64,000 nucleotides of DNA from Fennellomyces sp. T-0311 (Eukaryota; Mucoromycota; Mucoromycetes; Mucorales; Lichtheimiaceae). Where the stretch lies: contig JALLLT010000014.1 of NCBI GenBank assembly GCA_025266875.1, positions 496,001 through 560,000 of the forward strand, in the 5' to 3' direction. Made by a program: the position numbers and the translations under genes. A model generated the notes under the pieces. The model worked only from the letters and a program-made list of their open reading frames with translations. It was not told where the DNA came from and did not search any database. Positions 36,501 to 48,003 of this stretch are shown here, one piece after another (position 1 is the first letter of the stretch; each line of letters starts with the position of its first letter).

Positions 36501-38797
36501 ACTTATAGCAGATGGCGACCGACTAAAGGGGGAAATGGTCCAGCTACAAGGCGCGATCAATGATCAAACTGTAGAAATTCTGGTATGCCGTATTAAATCT
36601 AAGTCATTTCATTCTAATACATCCTGCTGTAGATTGATAGCAAACCAAATGCCAATGACAAGACCTTACTCGGTGTTCTTCAGAAGCCATTTGAATCCCT
36701 CGATCGATTTTGCAATAGTGTAAAGGTATGGGTAGTAGACAGTGCTTATTAGTGTATGCTAAAGTCCATCGTAGAAAGTACTTACGGATATGGACACCGT
36801 CGATGTAGAAGCGGCAACGGAACACTATGTTCGTCTCAAGCGTAAGGTAGGTATTACCAGTGTAATCAAGCAAGTGGCCTATATTCATACTCTATTATGC
36901 ATAGGCTATCGTTTGTCTTTTGAGAGAAAGCTTCAAGCATATCGAAAGTATACCAACTCAAGGATGGACAACAGCTATGATATCTTCATGGAGCATTACT
37001 TACAATACATCGATCGGTCAATGTATCAAGGATCTTTGCACAGGCTTTATCAGTTCTGTGTTCATTTCATTTACCACCTCGTTGATACGTATGGTACGGA
37101 ATCAACTACTTGATGCTGTTGAATCCAATCAACCAGTATCAAATTCCAAAATGTCGTATGGCAATTATCTGCACCAGTTTTGTATCGCAACAGCCACAGA
37201 ATACATATTGAAAACGGTTAGATTGGTTTCATTTCCACACAAATGATTCTCTGACACTTTTTATTTAGATCAACCCCGTCCGATCAAAGTTTGCTTCCAG
37301 TCTAGATAAATACCAAGTAGATATCGCTCGGTTCCATTGGTATAATGCACCATATATCCAAACAAGACGACCACTCCTTCCTGAATCGGTAAACATTAAT
37401 AATATGAGTTATTGGTCTCCTGGACTAACATTTAATTAGCTTCTTGCGCAAATGGCGACAACCCCGGAGCGTCTTCAGGCCCTTGGACGTGCCTTACAGG
37501 GATTATCGGAGATGTATACCAACCTGACCAAGGATGTTCCTCAGCTGAGTGCAACGCAGAACGCTTGGCAATCGGCCTATAGCAAAGAGGTCGCTAAGGT
37601 ATATTGATTTGTTCGGTTACCGGCTTTTACTAACCCGTAATAGTTGTCTACCATTATGGATCTGTATACCTCTGTGAACCATATGGAAAGCTGCCGAGAA
37701 GGTTTTACACAGGCTATGATCATTGGCAAAGAAATCGGTGACAATTTGGAACCTTTCATGGTTGACGAAATCAGGTACTTTTTTGGTGAAATGATAGACA
37801 ACCTAAATTAATTAAATTGGTAATAGTGAGGGTGCAACAAATAACGTTGATGACAACTCTATCGTAAGTACTTCGGCAAAAAGCGCGATGAGTGATATAT
37901 TTACCATAATGAAAATGCAGTATGTCTCCCCAGAGATTCTTCGGGAGGTTCAGAAAGAGATCCATCGCATGTGCAAGATAATTTCCATGATCAAGTCTCC
38001 TGTCGATGGTATTGTACCATTATTAGAATCGATAGCTGTTATCGAAGTAGAGACAGACAACGATCTGAGTCCAGCGCAACAGAGTGCAAAAGTAGGGACA
38101 TATTCTTAAGCACTACTATGCTGATCTAACACTTGACAATACTAGGCTGTACTGGATTCGCTTTCAGCTATCTCTGCAACGGTATCCAAGTTAAATGAAG
38201 GAGAAAAGGATTGGAGCTACTCTCGTCTGGTAACATAAACACATCGATGAAAGTATTGCTCATGCTAACTTTTCACGATTTCTAGAATGATTGTGTCGAT
38301 TCATTCGCAGCAAAAGTCCAAGAGTTGTTCGCATCCCTTCGTACACTAGAAGAATTTGGAGCAGACCGTCCTGAAGAATCTCGAGAGCAGCCATCAACAG
38401 CAGCTACTCACGATGTAGCAGCGAATGAAGTTTTTCCCGAGCAGTCCTCTCCTTTGCAGGTTCTGAATGAGGAACACAAGGCAACTGTAGGTCAGAACGC
38501 AAAACAAAATAGCACATTTGTTATTCGCTCATCGCAAGATCATCATCAAAATCATGGTATGTCACAGTTCGATTGGGTAAACAAGCAGCACACAATAACG
38601 TAAATCTAGGCGTACAACAGCAGCGTGATATGCAGGTCTTGAACATCATGAGAAGAATACAATCGAAACTGGAAGGCAGGGATTTCGGATCACAGCACAA
38701 GCTGAGTGTAGCAGAGCAAGTTTCAAAAGCGGTGGACCAAGCGGTTTCAGTGGATAATTTGTGTGCCATGTATGAAGGTTGGACAAGTTGGGTTTAA
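27594..38797 (+). CDS. SMG1: SMG1 phosphatidylinositol 3-kinase-related protein kinase
   Basis: An 11.2 kb gene with about 30 short introns encodes an estimated 3,100 residues, near the size of animal SMG1. The N-terminus (ATG at 27594) is an Arg/Gly/Gln-rich tail, followed by a long array of HEAT-like helices. The FAT region lies around 31700-34000. The kinase domain around 34240-35250 has the ATP-site strand with catalytic Lys (YSYLFKG), SGMIQWV, the catalytic loop GLGDRHLDNILID at about 34870 and the HIDYN metal-binding motif at about 34925. GYIIGLGDRHLDN and VCFEKGRQLRVPE fit SMG1 rather than TOR, ATM or ATR. A long insertion follows, and the FATC end (SVAEQV...LCAMYEGWTSWV) closes at 38797. 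SMG1 phosphorylates the helicase UPF1 in nonsense-mediated mRNA decay. Kinase residues look intact, so an active enzyme is expected. Confidence 0.93.
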
Positions 38798-39134
38798 AGG
38801 ATAGAGCATGCTTATGGAGAAACTTGCTGAAATAAACAGAATCTGTATTTGACGGGCTGTTTACATATGTAAAGTGTTTGACAGACATGACATAAACTTG
38901 CTCCAAAACATGAAACGTTACATTTCTTGGACATCAAGCTTGCTATTGTAGTTATGTAGATGTCAGTTCATATGGTTAGGGATTACATGTCAAACTATGC
39001 GACTATGTAGTATTCAATATGATGTCTTATGATGAACATGTGCCCGTCGGCTTACTTTTGAAACATGCCGAGGTATACACAGTGTCCTTGTAGGGAATTT
39101 GGACAACTACTTGGTAGTTATGTAAAGCGTTTTA
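38798..39134. other. Intergenic region between convergent genes
   Basis: These 337 bases separate the SMG1 stop from the stop of the minus-strand F-box gene. They should hold the two 3' untranslated regions. Nothing else is seen. Confidence 0.4.
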
Positions 39135-41075
39135 TTATGTGCATACTCGGGAAATGGCTATATCGTATAAATCTAGTTCGTTGCCAACATATTCAAGGGC
39201 AAAGTATGTATCACAGTGAGCACGGTATTGGGCATTCTTCTGTATCACCTCCATTATCTGGTCACCCAAAAGTATTTTTTCGCCTTCCTCCACCTGAACT
39301 TTATCCAATGTGACTTTCTTCAAATTTGGACACTTGCGTAGCATATCCAGTAATCCTTGCTTGTCCACTCGGGTACCAGAAAGTCCCTCAGATTGCACGT
39401 TGAATTTGAACAGTGGCAAGTTGGATAAAGCATCGAAAAGAGCGGAATGTAAATACTCGATGTTGTGAAGCGTCAGTGATTTGATGATGGTCTTTACGCC
39501 CAGCATATTGATAAAATCCAATAACTCCTGATCTTGTGCTGCGGGACTGATATTTATAAAGAGATCTTTCAATGTCGGTATCGAAGCAACCGTTTGTAAT
39601 GATTTGATTCCAAGCGCTTCTTTTGTGGGGAGCAGTAAATTCTCGATCTTTGATCCATGTACTAAGCATTCGAGAAAACGTGCCACAGCTTCGTCGTGGC
39701 TTAGGTTGCTGTCGCTGTGCACCCATGTTGCCCTCCTGAGTGAAAGAGTCTTTAGCTGTTTTGGCGGTTGAGAGGCACAAGGTATCTTGAGAGTGATTGG
39801 CCCACGTATCTTCAATTGTTCCAAGACAGGAAGATGCTTGAGCATTGTCAGCAGTGAAAGCTCATCATTAAGTGTGACATTAATCCATTCTAACTCTTTT
39901 AAATGATTCATTGTATTGAGAGACTGAATTGCGGTGGAATTAAGAGTGAATCGGCATACGTAGCCCAAGAAAAGTATCTCCAAGCAAGGACAGTGATTGA
40001 GCAAGACAACAAGCGAGTGTGCGCTGAAGTTGTCGAAGTTGCAAGCTAATGCACGCAGTTTTGGTAGTTGAATCAAATCAAGTGTTGGGGAATAGACGTT
40101 GTAGCCGGAAATAGATAAGAACTCCAGTGTATCTCGGTTTTTTTCTAGGTGTTGAGTGAATGGAGCACAATTGATTATGCTGAGGTAACGGACCCCAGCA
40201 GCTTGACCATTGGTAGCACGGTCATCGGCGTCACTGCAATACGGAAACGGGTTCCGTTGTGTGCTGTATGCAAGAAAGCTGATCTTTGGGCACCACGAAA
40301 AGATGAGATCGAGATTTGTGTAGTTAACGCTGACAAAGTAACGTAGACCAGGACACATCTTCAAGATACACTCAAGTTGCTTCCGTCCCAAGGAGATGCC
40401 CAGATGCAAGTGTGTGATGTTTGCGTGATGATTAACCGCCGCAAACGGCGCGGAGAAGATCCATGCATACACATGGCTACTTGAGGCGATGTCGCAGCGA
40501 TGAATGGTTAAATGCGTTATCACTGGGCATAAACTGAGTATATACGGTATTAAAACGCCGATTTGACTAACAACTGTCAAAGTCAAACGGGTTAATCGGG
40601 GCCCCAGATGCTTCAGCAAGTTGATGAACGATTCGGTGATATCCCAGTTAATGAGCTCTAATAGCATGTGGTTTAAATCGCATATTGCTTTCGCTTACTA
40701 ATCTATCCTACCGAGCTCCTCGATATGATCACATCTCCACTCAACAAGCTTCTGCGATGAGCTATCCATGTATTCTTGGTCTATTACCGTCCCCAAAGAT
40801 GCTTGAATGGAAACAGCTTTAACATGACTTCCTAAGCATCTTTCACGACGTCGGTGACTCCTATGCATATCACTCGTATGGATTGTTAGCTTCTTCCAGT
40901 TGTCTTGTGCATACTGCGGAACTGCACAGTCCCAATCGCGACAAACTGCCATGCAAGTCAGACAATCTTGCTGGCTCAGCTGTGTGAATATTTCAAGCAC
41001 AATATCGGTGGGTAACGCGGCCATGAATCCGAGTTGATTGCGCAATGGAATCCTTGAATCGGTAGTGGCGTTCAT
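39135..41075 (-). CDS. F-box/LRR protein 1
   Basis: Two exons are joined across a 56-base intron near 40650-40706, whose removal joins EEL to ELINWDITES. The N-terminal F-box reads LPTDIVLEIFTQLSQQDCLTCMAVCRDW. The long second exon encodes irregular leucine-rich repeats such as LKTLSLRRATW, LEILFLGYVC and LKKVTLDKVQV. I place the start at 41075; an in-frame Met near the F-box (about 41024) is also possible. F-box proteins recruit substrates to SCF ubiquitin ligases through Skp1, with the LRR region choosing the substrate. The LRRs are degenerate, as is usual for the large F-box families of Mucoralean fungi. No specific substrate can be named. Confidence 0.8.
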
Positions 41076-41233
41076 GCTGGGTATAGCAGTTGTGGAAAAA
41101 AAAAAGAAAGTGACTCGCGCCATACTGAGATGTAACCCCGGCTGTGCAACGGATAACAACAGCATAGTCAGCACACCAGCCCCATTGTGATACATCTGTG
41201 CAAGCTGAAGCTATGTTCCTCTCTATTGGAGGT

Positions 41234-41488
41234 TTATAAAGAGTAGCTAGCTCCATATTTCCTAAGAGCAAACATATACAAGTCCGGCTCGTTGATCCAC
41301 TCGGTTGGCGTCGAGCGACCCAGCAACCCAGCCTTCCTACGTCCATACTCTTTTTCAAGGTACGAAATCAATATGTCACCTTTGTGGCCAGTGGACTTTC
41401 GTGATAATGGAGAACTTTTTGATATCGACCTGCTTTTATTCATTCCGGTCAATTGATGAATTATATACTCGCATGTACCACACTGCAA
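41234..41488 (-). other. Possible gene relic
   Basis: A minus-strand frame reads SSPLSRKSTGHKGDILI...EYGRRKAGLLGRSTPTEWIN. This resembles, from memory of the pattern only, a family of dispersed uncharacterised ORFs in Mucoralean genomes (K-GRKGDxII ... EYGxxEAG). It has no convincing start, and the sequence upstream does not continue it. I treat it as a fragment rather than a working gene. Confidence 0.3.
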
Positions 41489-41572
41489 ATATTTAAATCT
41501 TCATTGCTTAGGCATATATCACATGTCTGGGCTTCAGTAAAAACTTACAGTTGATAGTCTCAACTTACCAGA

Positions 41573-42043
41573 TTGGGTCACGCGTCATTTGTGTCAGCAT
41601 ACCAGACGCGACTCCTCTGGTCGACTCTAGCCAGCAGGACCTGTATACGGACCGTATGCCAGGTATGGAAAGAAGGGTGGGTCAGTGCTCTGAAGCAATC
41701 CATTATCAGTCTTGAAGGTCGTACTACTCACGAGAATGAACAATTTACCGCTTGGTTCGCGGTCATTGCAAAAGCTAAAGAAAAAAGGAAGCAGTCTTGG
41801 CGCGCTGCTTTTATGTTCCCACTGCCCCCATTTTTTGTTTTTTCAAATGGTCCTCCAATCCCATTTATTGACAACAGTAAAGACAAGAATGAAACCAGAT
41901 ACTCGAGTTACTTGGCTGCGCCATTGTCTATCCCGACTTTTCCTGGTTGTGTCTACAGAGCGCATCGCTTGGATATGTCATCTCCATACATTGGAGATAC
42001 AAGTCGGTGGAGAACAATTGATCACCTCAAAAAAGTCGAATAA
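41573..42043 (+). other. Open frame of unknown nature
   Basis: An uninterrupted frame of about 156 codons has no ATG at its left end; a splice-acceptor-like sequence (tctcaacttaccag) lies just before it. It contains a basic stretch (AKAKEKRKQSWRAAF) and a Pro/Phe-rich segment. No family is recognised, and no upstream exon was found. It may be a relic or the last exon of a lost gene. Confidence 0.25.
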
Positions 42044-42102
42044 TGGCCATTAATGGCTGACAAGATGCCATTAAGGTTCACGTCGAAGTATTAATGGCCA
42101 TT
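42041..42102. repeat. Paired palindromes bounding a 62-base element
   Basis: The palindrome TAATGGCCATTA at 42041-42052 recurs as TTAATGGCCATT at 42091-42102. A related ATGCCATTAA half-site lies between them (42065-42074). The paired self-complementary ends could bind a dimeric protein or mark a tiny insertion. Confidence 0.5.
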
Positions 42103-42499
42103 TTTTACCGCCTTGGATGGTAGAATACACAAAAAAGTTATTCTCAAATCCCATTCGTCGAGCTTTGGCCTGGAAACCTGATCCCCGCCGCTGTTTATGA
42201 GTAATTTATTGATATTAAAATTTGTAACACTGGTGCATCGGTTGTTGCGTGGGTATTGACGAGGCATTTCCTCGTCTATAAAACACAGCGTGATTACATA
42301 CTTGACTTTCATTTCGTTCATCTCGGCGACAGGTTCATCGCTGCTCCAAATGCTCGAACATCCATTTTGGAACTTTATATATCCACCCCACAGCAGGAAC
42401 AGCACAATATCAGGTTTATCGTCCATAATACAGCTAAATACTGATCGCACATTTACTGCTGACAAATTAATCAACTGAAAACAATAATCATAGTAAGGT

Positions 42500-44566
42500 T
42501 TATCCTCCATCCGGCTTCATAGAACGGATATTACGGTTTCTAGGTATAGTTGATGCTCCATCGGGTTTCTCAGGTGACATGATAATCTTGCCTATATCTG
42601 ATCGGCCATTTTCAAGCTCCTGTTCATCTGGTTTTTTGGTGGGACGTAAGAATATTGGGTCACCATCTTTGTAAGATGTGTTTGAATCGCCTTTATCATG
42701 GTGATATGAGTATAGATATTCACTGTCGTCTGAATGGGGCCGATAGGCAGGTGCCGGCTCGTCAGGAAGTAATGGTGACATCGGCTGAAGAATGCCAGCT
42801 TCTTCTGGCTTCATTCTCAAAGATTTATCATCCCTGTTCACCTGTTTCCTCTTATGTCGTCGTTTGCGCAGGCATAAATATACTATTACTCCAACGACAA
42901 TTCCCTTTAAGAATAGGTATCAGCAAGCGGTAAATAAAAGCTGAGTTGGTAAAGTATAGTTACCACGCCAACAGCGCATCCTACAACAATACCGGCAAGT
43001 GTAGCCTCTGGAAAGCCGCGAGAATCTCCCCGGGAAGAATCACTACCAGAGTATGATGACTGGTAATCACTGGTCCAAGTCCATGTTTCTGTATTAAGAA
43101 CGCTGAATGTGTTTACAGTTTGTCTTGTGCTGTTTACGCCGAACAACACGAACAGCAGCGAGCTCTTGTCAGCAAACACAGCTAAAAGAAAAAAAATATC
43201 GTAAGTATCCCCTTTCCTCTCTTGAAGTGAGAGAATTGTCCTTACTAGAGTGTCCATAGAGTGGTCCAGGACCGACGCCAATTGGGTTCTTTTTCTCCCA
43301 TATCATGGCTTCAAGGTCTAAAGTATAGCAGTAATTTGCCTCAATTGGTCCGGTACTCTCTGTTAAAATATACGTAAACGGTAAAAGAGTGATACATTAC
43401 ATAGAAGTTTCGAACTTACGATTGGTTTGTCCACCGTATAATATAATCTGGCGCGTATTAGGCTCTAATATTGTGAAGAAAAAAGTAAAAAAAAAATGCA
43501 TCACAAAATGGTGACCTTTGAGGCTCACTTGAGGCGATGGTATGAGCGATACGGTTGCTAGGTATATTGCCGGTTGCATTTTCTTGTCTCCATGTATTTT
43601 CATCGATATTGTAGATCAAAATGTTGCTGAGTGGGACGGGTATATTATCTCGGATAATTGATGTAGCGTTATAATCGGCCGTCATACCACCAATGTATAC
43701 CAGCTCGTTTCCAGCCAGAGTCACTGGCGTATAAAACCGTACAGTAATCCCATTCGGTAAAGTCGCGCCATCAGTCCATGATCCAGCCTGGGGAAAAAGG
43801 ATAAGAACGAAAGTATACTATAAACGGCAGAACAACATACTGCATAATCGTATATATGCATAGCATTATTAAATGGTGGGAATACTGGCCTGAGCCTCAG
43901 GACACTAATTCATGATCGTCAATTCAAGTGATATTACGCACTTCTAGGTCTTTGTCACCTGCGACCACCGAAAACGTACGCTTTGCCATTGTCACCTCGT
44001 GACAATGTACCGAATTGCCTGCATTTGGTTAAAATACAAAATTATACACCGCTTTCGCAGGAAGATTTCCTTACATTTGCTTCAAGCTGGGCATCGGATT
44101 AGGATACTGTTTCCAAGTCTCACTCACTGCATCATATAACATAGCAGGTTTTTGCATATCTCTAGCACCGCCGTCATCACCGCCGTATATCATAATCGCC
44201 TGCTCATCAGGAATCACATCCATGCCAAAATAGTAGCCTCCATCAGGACTACTTATGCCAGAATTTGGTGCTCGTTCCCATAATGTGTTTCCATCACTGA
44301 CAGAAAATGAATTTTCAATATCGAGAAAGTAGAGGAGGTTTGTAGTAGTAAGTGGTCTGGTGGTGTCAGTTTCGATTGTCGCACCGCTAAAGTAGTATAT
44401 TCTTTTGTTCAGTATCACAACAGCTAAAGGAACATATTAGTAATATGTATGCACTTTAGGACGTTGTAGAAAGCAAACCTCCACCGTATCTTCCATCTGC
44501 GATTGATATAGCCGAAACTTTGGGAAAAAAAACTGCCGTCAAAAGGATATATGGGGAAATCCGCAT
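42500..44566 (-). CDS. Membrane-anchored kelch-repeat protein, copy 3
   Basis: This is a third paralogue of the kelch proteins, on the opposite strand and 16 kb from the tandem pair. The start at 44566 opens a signal peptide (MRISPYILLTAVFFPKVSAI). Blades include IYYFSGATIE, IMIYGGDDGG, VYIGGMTAD, IILYGGQTN and LFVLFGVNST. The transmembrane segment spans LAGIVVGCAVGV and the next exon, followed by a basic stop-transfer. The tail has PIFLRPTKKPDE and ends SPEKPDGASTIPR...MKPDGG. The membrane segment, the conserved tail motif and the promoter block all match copies 1 and 2. One blade carries FSGA instead of FGGA. Introns correspond in position to the other copies. Confidence 0.82.
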
Positions 44567-44609
44567 CAAAGTATCAAAATTGTTAAAGCAGAAAGAGAGA
44601 CCAAGATTT

Positions 44610-44694
44610 AGCTGGGTACTAAAAAACTAGATTTATTTAGCCTCCTGTGGCTGTGTATGTACACCCTGAGATATAGACTACACAATAATGGAAA
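44610..44694 (-). promoter_or_regulatory. Promoter block of kelch gene 3
   Basis: On the minus strand TTTCCATTATTG (44694-44683), then a CACAGCCACAGGAGG motif (about 44657-44643) and a T-run followed by AGTACCCAG (about 44620) precede the ATG at 44566. They match, in the same order, elements before kelch genes 1 and 2. The distance from TTTCCATTA to the ATG is about 117 bases here, 117 in gene 1 and 138 in gene 2. Confidence 0.5.
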
Positions 44695-46408
44695 GTGCCT
44701 TCAAGCAAGATCGCCAGCTGTTTGCTACGTGCTTTTTTTTAATGTATTATGCACAGGTCAATAAATGACTTGTGATGGAACTTGTTGTCTGTAATGAGGC
44801 TAAAAAAAAGCCAAATGCCATAAAAGCCATGTCCGATCATGTTTCCTGTGTATGCTCACCATGAAAGATATATGTAGTGCCAGAATATTGAGCTATTTTT
44901 TGTCACGCTACTCAAACTGTCTGTGCAACCAATATAACTTCCAGATTTTGAGTAATCGAGGTGCCAAATATTTAGTTATGTTACATACACTCGTTACTAT
45001 CATAATATCCTCAATAATCACCGATCTCACTTCATCAGTACTGAGACTTGCTATAGAAGCAAAGCAGGTGAAGGTCTTTCTTTATAAACTTTTGAAGAAA
45101 CTACCCTTGCACTTTTTGCGGGCCGTTATTAACCCTGGAACTAGTCAGGAATCTTGCATGATGAATACGTAGTACGTCATGTTCATTAGTTTCACTGAAA
45201 GGTGGTTCACAATCTTTTACCTTAATGCCACCTTCCCACTTGTCAGCAAAGGGAATCCGTTCCGATCCGAATAGCGTTAGTATGCTCTTGATTGCTGTGA
45301 TTGTAGCTTTCAACACTTTAGCGAGCTGTGGCAAGTCTTGGATTTCTCCAGCGGCATCTTAGAACACAAAAGTGAGGTTAAAAGATTCCTTACCTGTGTT
45401 TTCTTACTAATCTTCCACGGTACGGTTGATTGTGCCACTAAGAGAATTACTATTAATCATCGTTTTAATGTACTTGGAGCCCCATAATTTCACCATAACG
45501 GTAACAATACATAGGGCATATAATATGCGTGTGATTTGTCACAGCAAAGAACTATATACTTTTCGCTCATAAGCGTGATATCATAAGTTTCAAATAGTGC
45601 TATTTATTTAATTAATATTGAAAACTACTATCTATGCAGAATATTTTTAGAAATTCTGCGTAATCAAAGGTATCTTTTTTACTAGTATAATGGAAGCATA
45701 TCCAAGGAGACGATATCAATGAGGGAATCATGAGTATCCGCCAGGTTGGCCACTGTGTCAGATGTCACATAACCAATCTCAACAAAATGCCTAATATGGA
45801 ACATGCGGTGGAATAGGATATGATTATACGGAAATTACGTACGGAGAGCAGCATGTTACATGCTTAAACTTTCCACGCATCACGGTTGGCCCCACCTCGT
45901 TCCCTTCCCTGGAGATATACATACGTGACTACGCTAATCAAAGTGTGTGTGTATCTAAGAGGGTACTAATATTTGCTCAGCTCTTCATTATGCGGACTAA
46001 CATAATCGTTCAACAGAAAAGAAAAAGATAGGTATAAAAAATTACCAGATCCATGACGTCTCATCCGCATGGCGTACGGAGTTTTTAATTTTTAAGGTTC
46101 CTGTTCACACCAGGATCAGGTCAAAAACACAGGCAGCTCCCATTTGGAAACCTTGCGGGTCAAGGAGCTCAAAGTCATATAAACTATAGAATTTGCCACA
46201 TAACATACACTGCTCAGATAGACGTAAAAAGTAAGGTACGGATTACTCAGATAACCAATACGTCGTTTCGGAGGACTTGTGGTGATGTTTGCATTCGTTG
46301 TATCAGCTGTCTGTATGTTTTGATCCATCCATGGCTCATGTGAGATGCATCTATATAAGAGGAAAGTTTTGCAAAAGCATTTCTCTTGTTCCTTTCTTCA
46401 TTATCGGT
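44695..46408. other. Gene-poor interval with one coding-like fragment
   Basis: 1.7 kb, AT-rich. A minus-strand fragment at about 45223-45360 reads DLPQLAKVLKATITAIKSI...FGSERIPFADKWEGG, followed by a donor-like gtaaaag. It looks like a piece of a real protein, but neither a start nor neighbouring exons were found. The rest shows nothing recognisable; the right end should hold the promoter of the ML-domain gene. Confidence 0.35.
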
Positions 46409-47139
46409 ATGCTTCGCCCTTGTCTCCTCGTTATAGCACTTTTCTGCATTGGCCAAGTCACGGCTCTTATGCCACTATGGCTTCAACCTGACTTTGTACG
46501 TCACTACGAATGGTCACCCTATAAAACTGACTTGATCAAAGACTGCAGTAAGTTAACTGTTAAAAAAAGAATAGGAACAGGTCACTTAAATGAAGTATTC
46601 AGGTGATTCGTCATATATCCTAGATATCGAAGATATCACTTTGACACCAGCACAGCCTCAGCCTGGTCAAGAACTTTTGATTCAAGCGAGTGGATATTTG
46701 AAGGAACGAGTAGATTACGGCGCAAACGCTCACGTTATTGTCAAACTCGGTGTTGTCCAACTGATCAATCGCAACTTTGATATCTGCAATGAACTCGATA
46801 ACAACGATACCGAATTAAAGTGCCCTATCGAAAGCGGCCTAGTTACGGTATGTCACTATAGCATGTCAAATGAAGGAAAAATATGAAAATGACTTTATGA
46901 AACTTCTAGGTTTCGCAAAAAGTCACGCTACCCAAAGAAACCCCAAGGGTAAATATTCATGTTTCATATCCATCGATTAACCGGGTAAAGCTGAAACGAT
47001 ATGAAACAAATAGGCACACTTCAACGTCCAAGTCCGTGCTGAGAACTACGACGGCGCCAAGTTGGCTTGCTTAGACGTCAACATCGATTTCCGTCGTCGT
47101 CACCATGGATCTTACAAGAACAGACTCATCGGCTACTGA
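46409..47139 (+). CDS. Secreted ML-domain (NPC2-like / PG-PI transfer) protein
   Basis: The start at 46409 gives a signal peptide (MLRPCLLVIALFCIGQVTAL). Four exons, joined over introns near 46551-46601, 46849-46909 and 46950-47012, encode an immunoglobulin-like beta-sandwich. It has the expected cysteines: KDC, DICNEL, LKCPIE and LACLDVN. The ILDIEDITLTPAQPQPGQ segment and the AHFNVQVRAEN strand are typical of fungal phosphatidylglycerol/phosphatidylinositol transfer proteins of the ML family. These bind single lipid or sterol molecules in the vacuole or outside the cell. The end is a short basic tail. The exact ligand cannot be read from sequence. Confidence 0.88.
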
Positions 47140-47229
47140 TTTGATCACCCATCGTTTATGTAGCGGTATATCATCGCGCGTGATTCTACCAATAAACCCA
47201 CATTTTGTTTTTCATCAGCATATACATGC

Positions 47230-47406
47230 ATGAAGGATGGAAATATTCTTCCTTGCCGAACACGTGACACTGTGACCAAGAGATGGTATGATGGTGATCA
47301 CATTTCTTCACAGCATATTAAGAGTAAGGAAATACAATCAACCGTGAATGAGGAAGGTGAATGGGTTACTTCATTTATTACCGTAGAAAAGGAGAGGATG
47401 GATTGA
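47230..47406 (+). CDS. Short open frame, possible small or partial gene
   Basis: A 58-codon frame from an ATG at 47230 reads MKDGNILPCRTRDTVTKR and WYDGDHISSQ, with a polar, balanced composition. A splice-acceptor-like sequence (tttttcatcag) lies just before 47221, so this could be the last exon of a small gene. I found no matching upstream exon and recognise no family. Confidence 0.25.
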   Translation: MKDGNILPCRTRDTVTKRWYDGDHISSQHIKSKEIQSTVNEEGEWVTSFITVEKERMD

Positions 47407-48003
47407 TTGGGCCATCTCAGTTAACAAACTGATGACTGTCCCGTCTTATCGATGCATATACATGCAATCCGAATTCTGAAGCATTTTTCTACGCGCTCCA
47501 CACATCTCCCCCCCCCCCAAAAAAAAAAAAGTATTTCCTTTAAAATAGAAAAACACGGATAATTTTTGCATGATAATATAGAAGGCTACTTTTGCGGCGC
47601 TTTGTTGCCAGGTTATACAGAGGAACACGGAAACGCCAACTTGCTAAACTCAGATTTTGCTTGTACACCACATTTGGCGGCTTATCGCATTTTGACACAT
47701 GTTGATGTTTCAACAATGATGTCCGTTTATGTGCAACAGATCTTGAAAGCAACAAAGAAAAACATGTTTGATCCTCGATAGTATACAAACAGAGTCTGCC
47801 CGAAGTTAACAATGCGAATATTGCCCCTTACTCCAACGTCGACGTAACAACAAATAAAAGGACAATCACCGAAGTGAGGCCCATGTCGTTCGAGATTTAC
47901 CGTTGTCATGGATCGTCTATACGTTTGTCATGCAGAGGTACCCATGAATTAATTAATTAAAGATAAAGTAAAATATTTATTATTGTATGGATTAAGAATA
48001 CTT
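47407..48003. other. Intergenic region with a C11A12 tract
   Basis: No convincing gene is seen in these 597 bases. A run of eleven C followed directly by twelve A sits at 47508-47530. Overlapping short frames on both strands around 47540-47812 look like chance. Confidence 0.4.

Noticed and set aside
47540..47812. Overlapping open frames on both strands
   Set aside because: The two frames overlap almost fully and neither has recognisable content.
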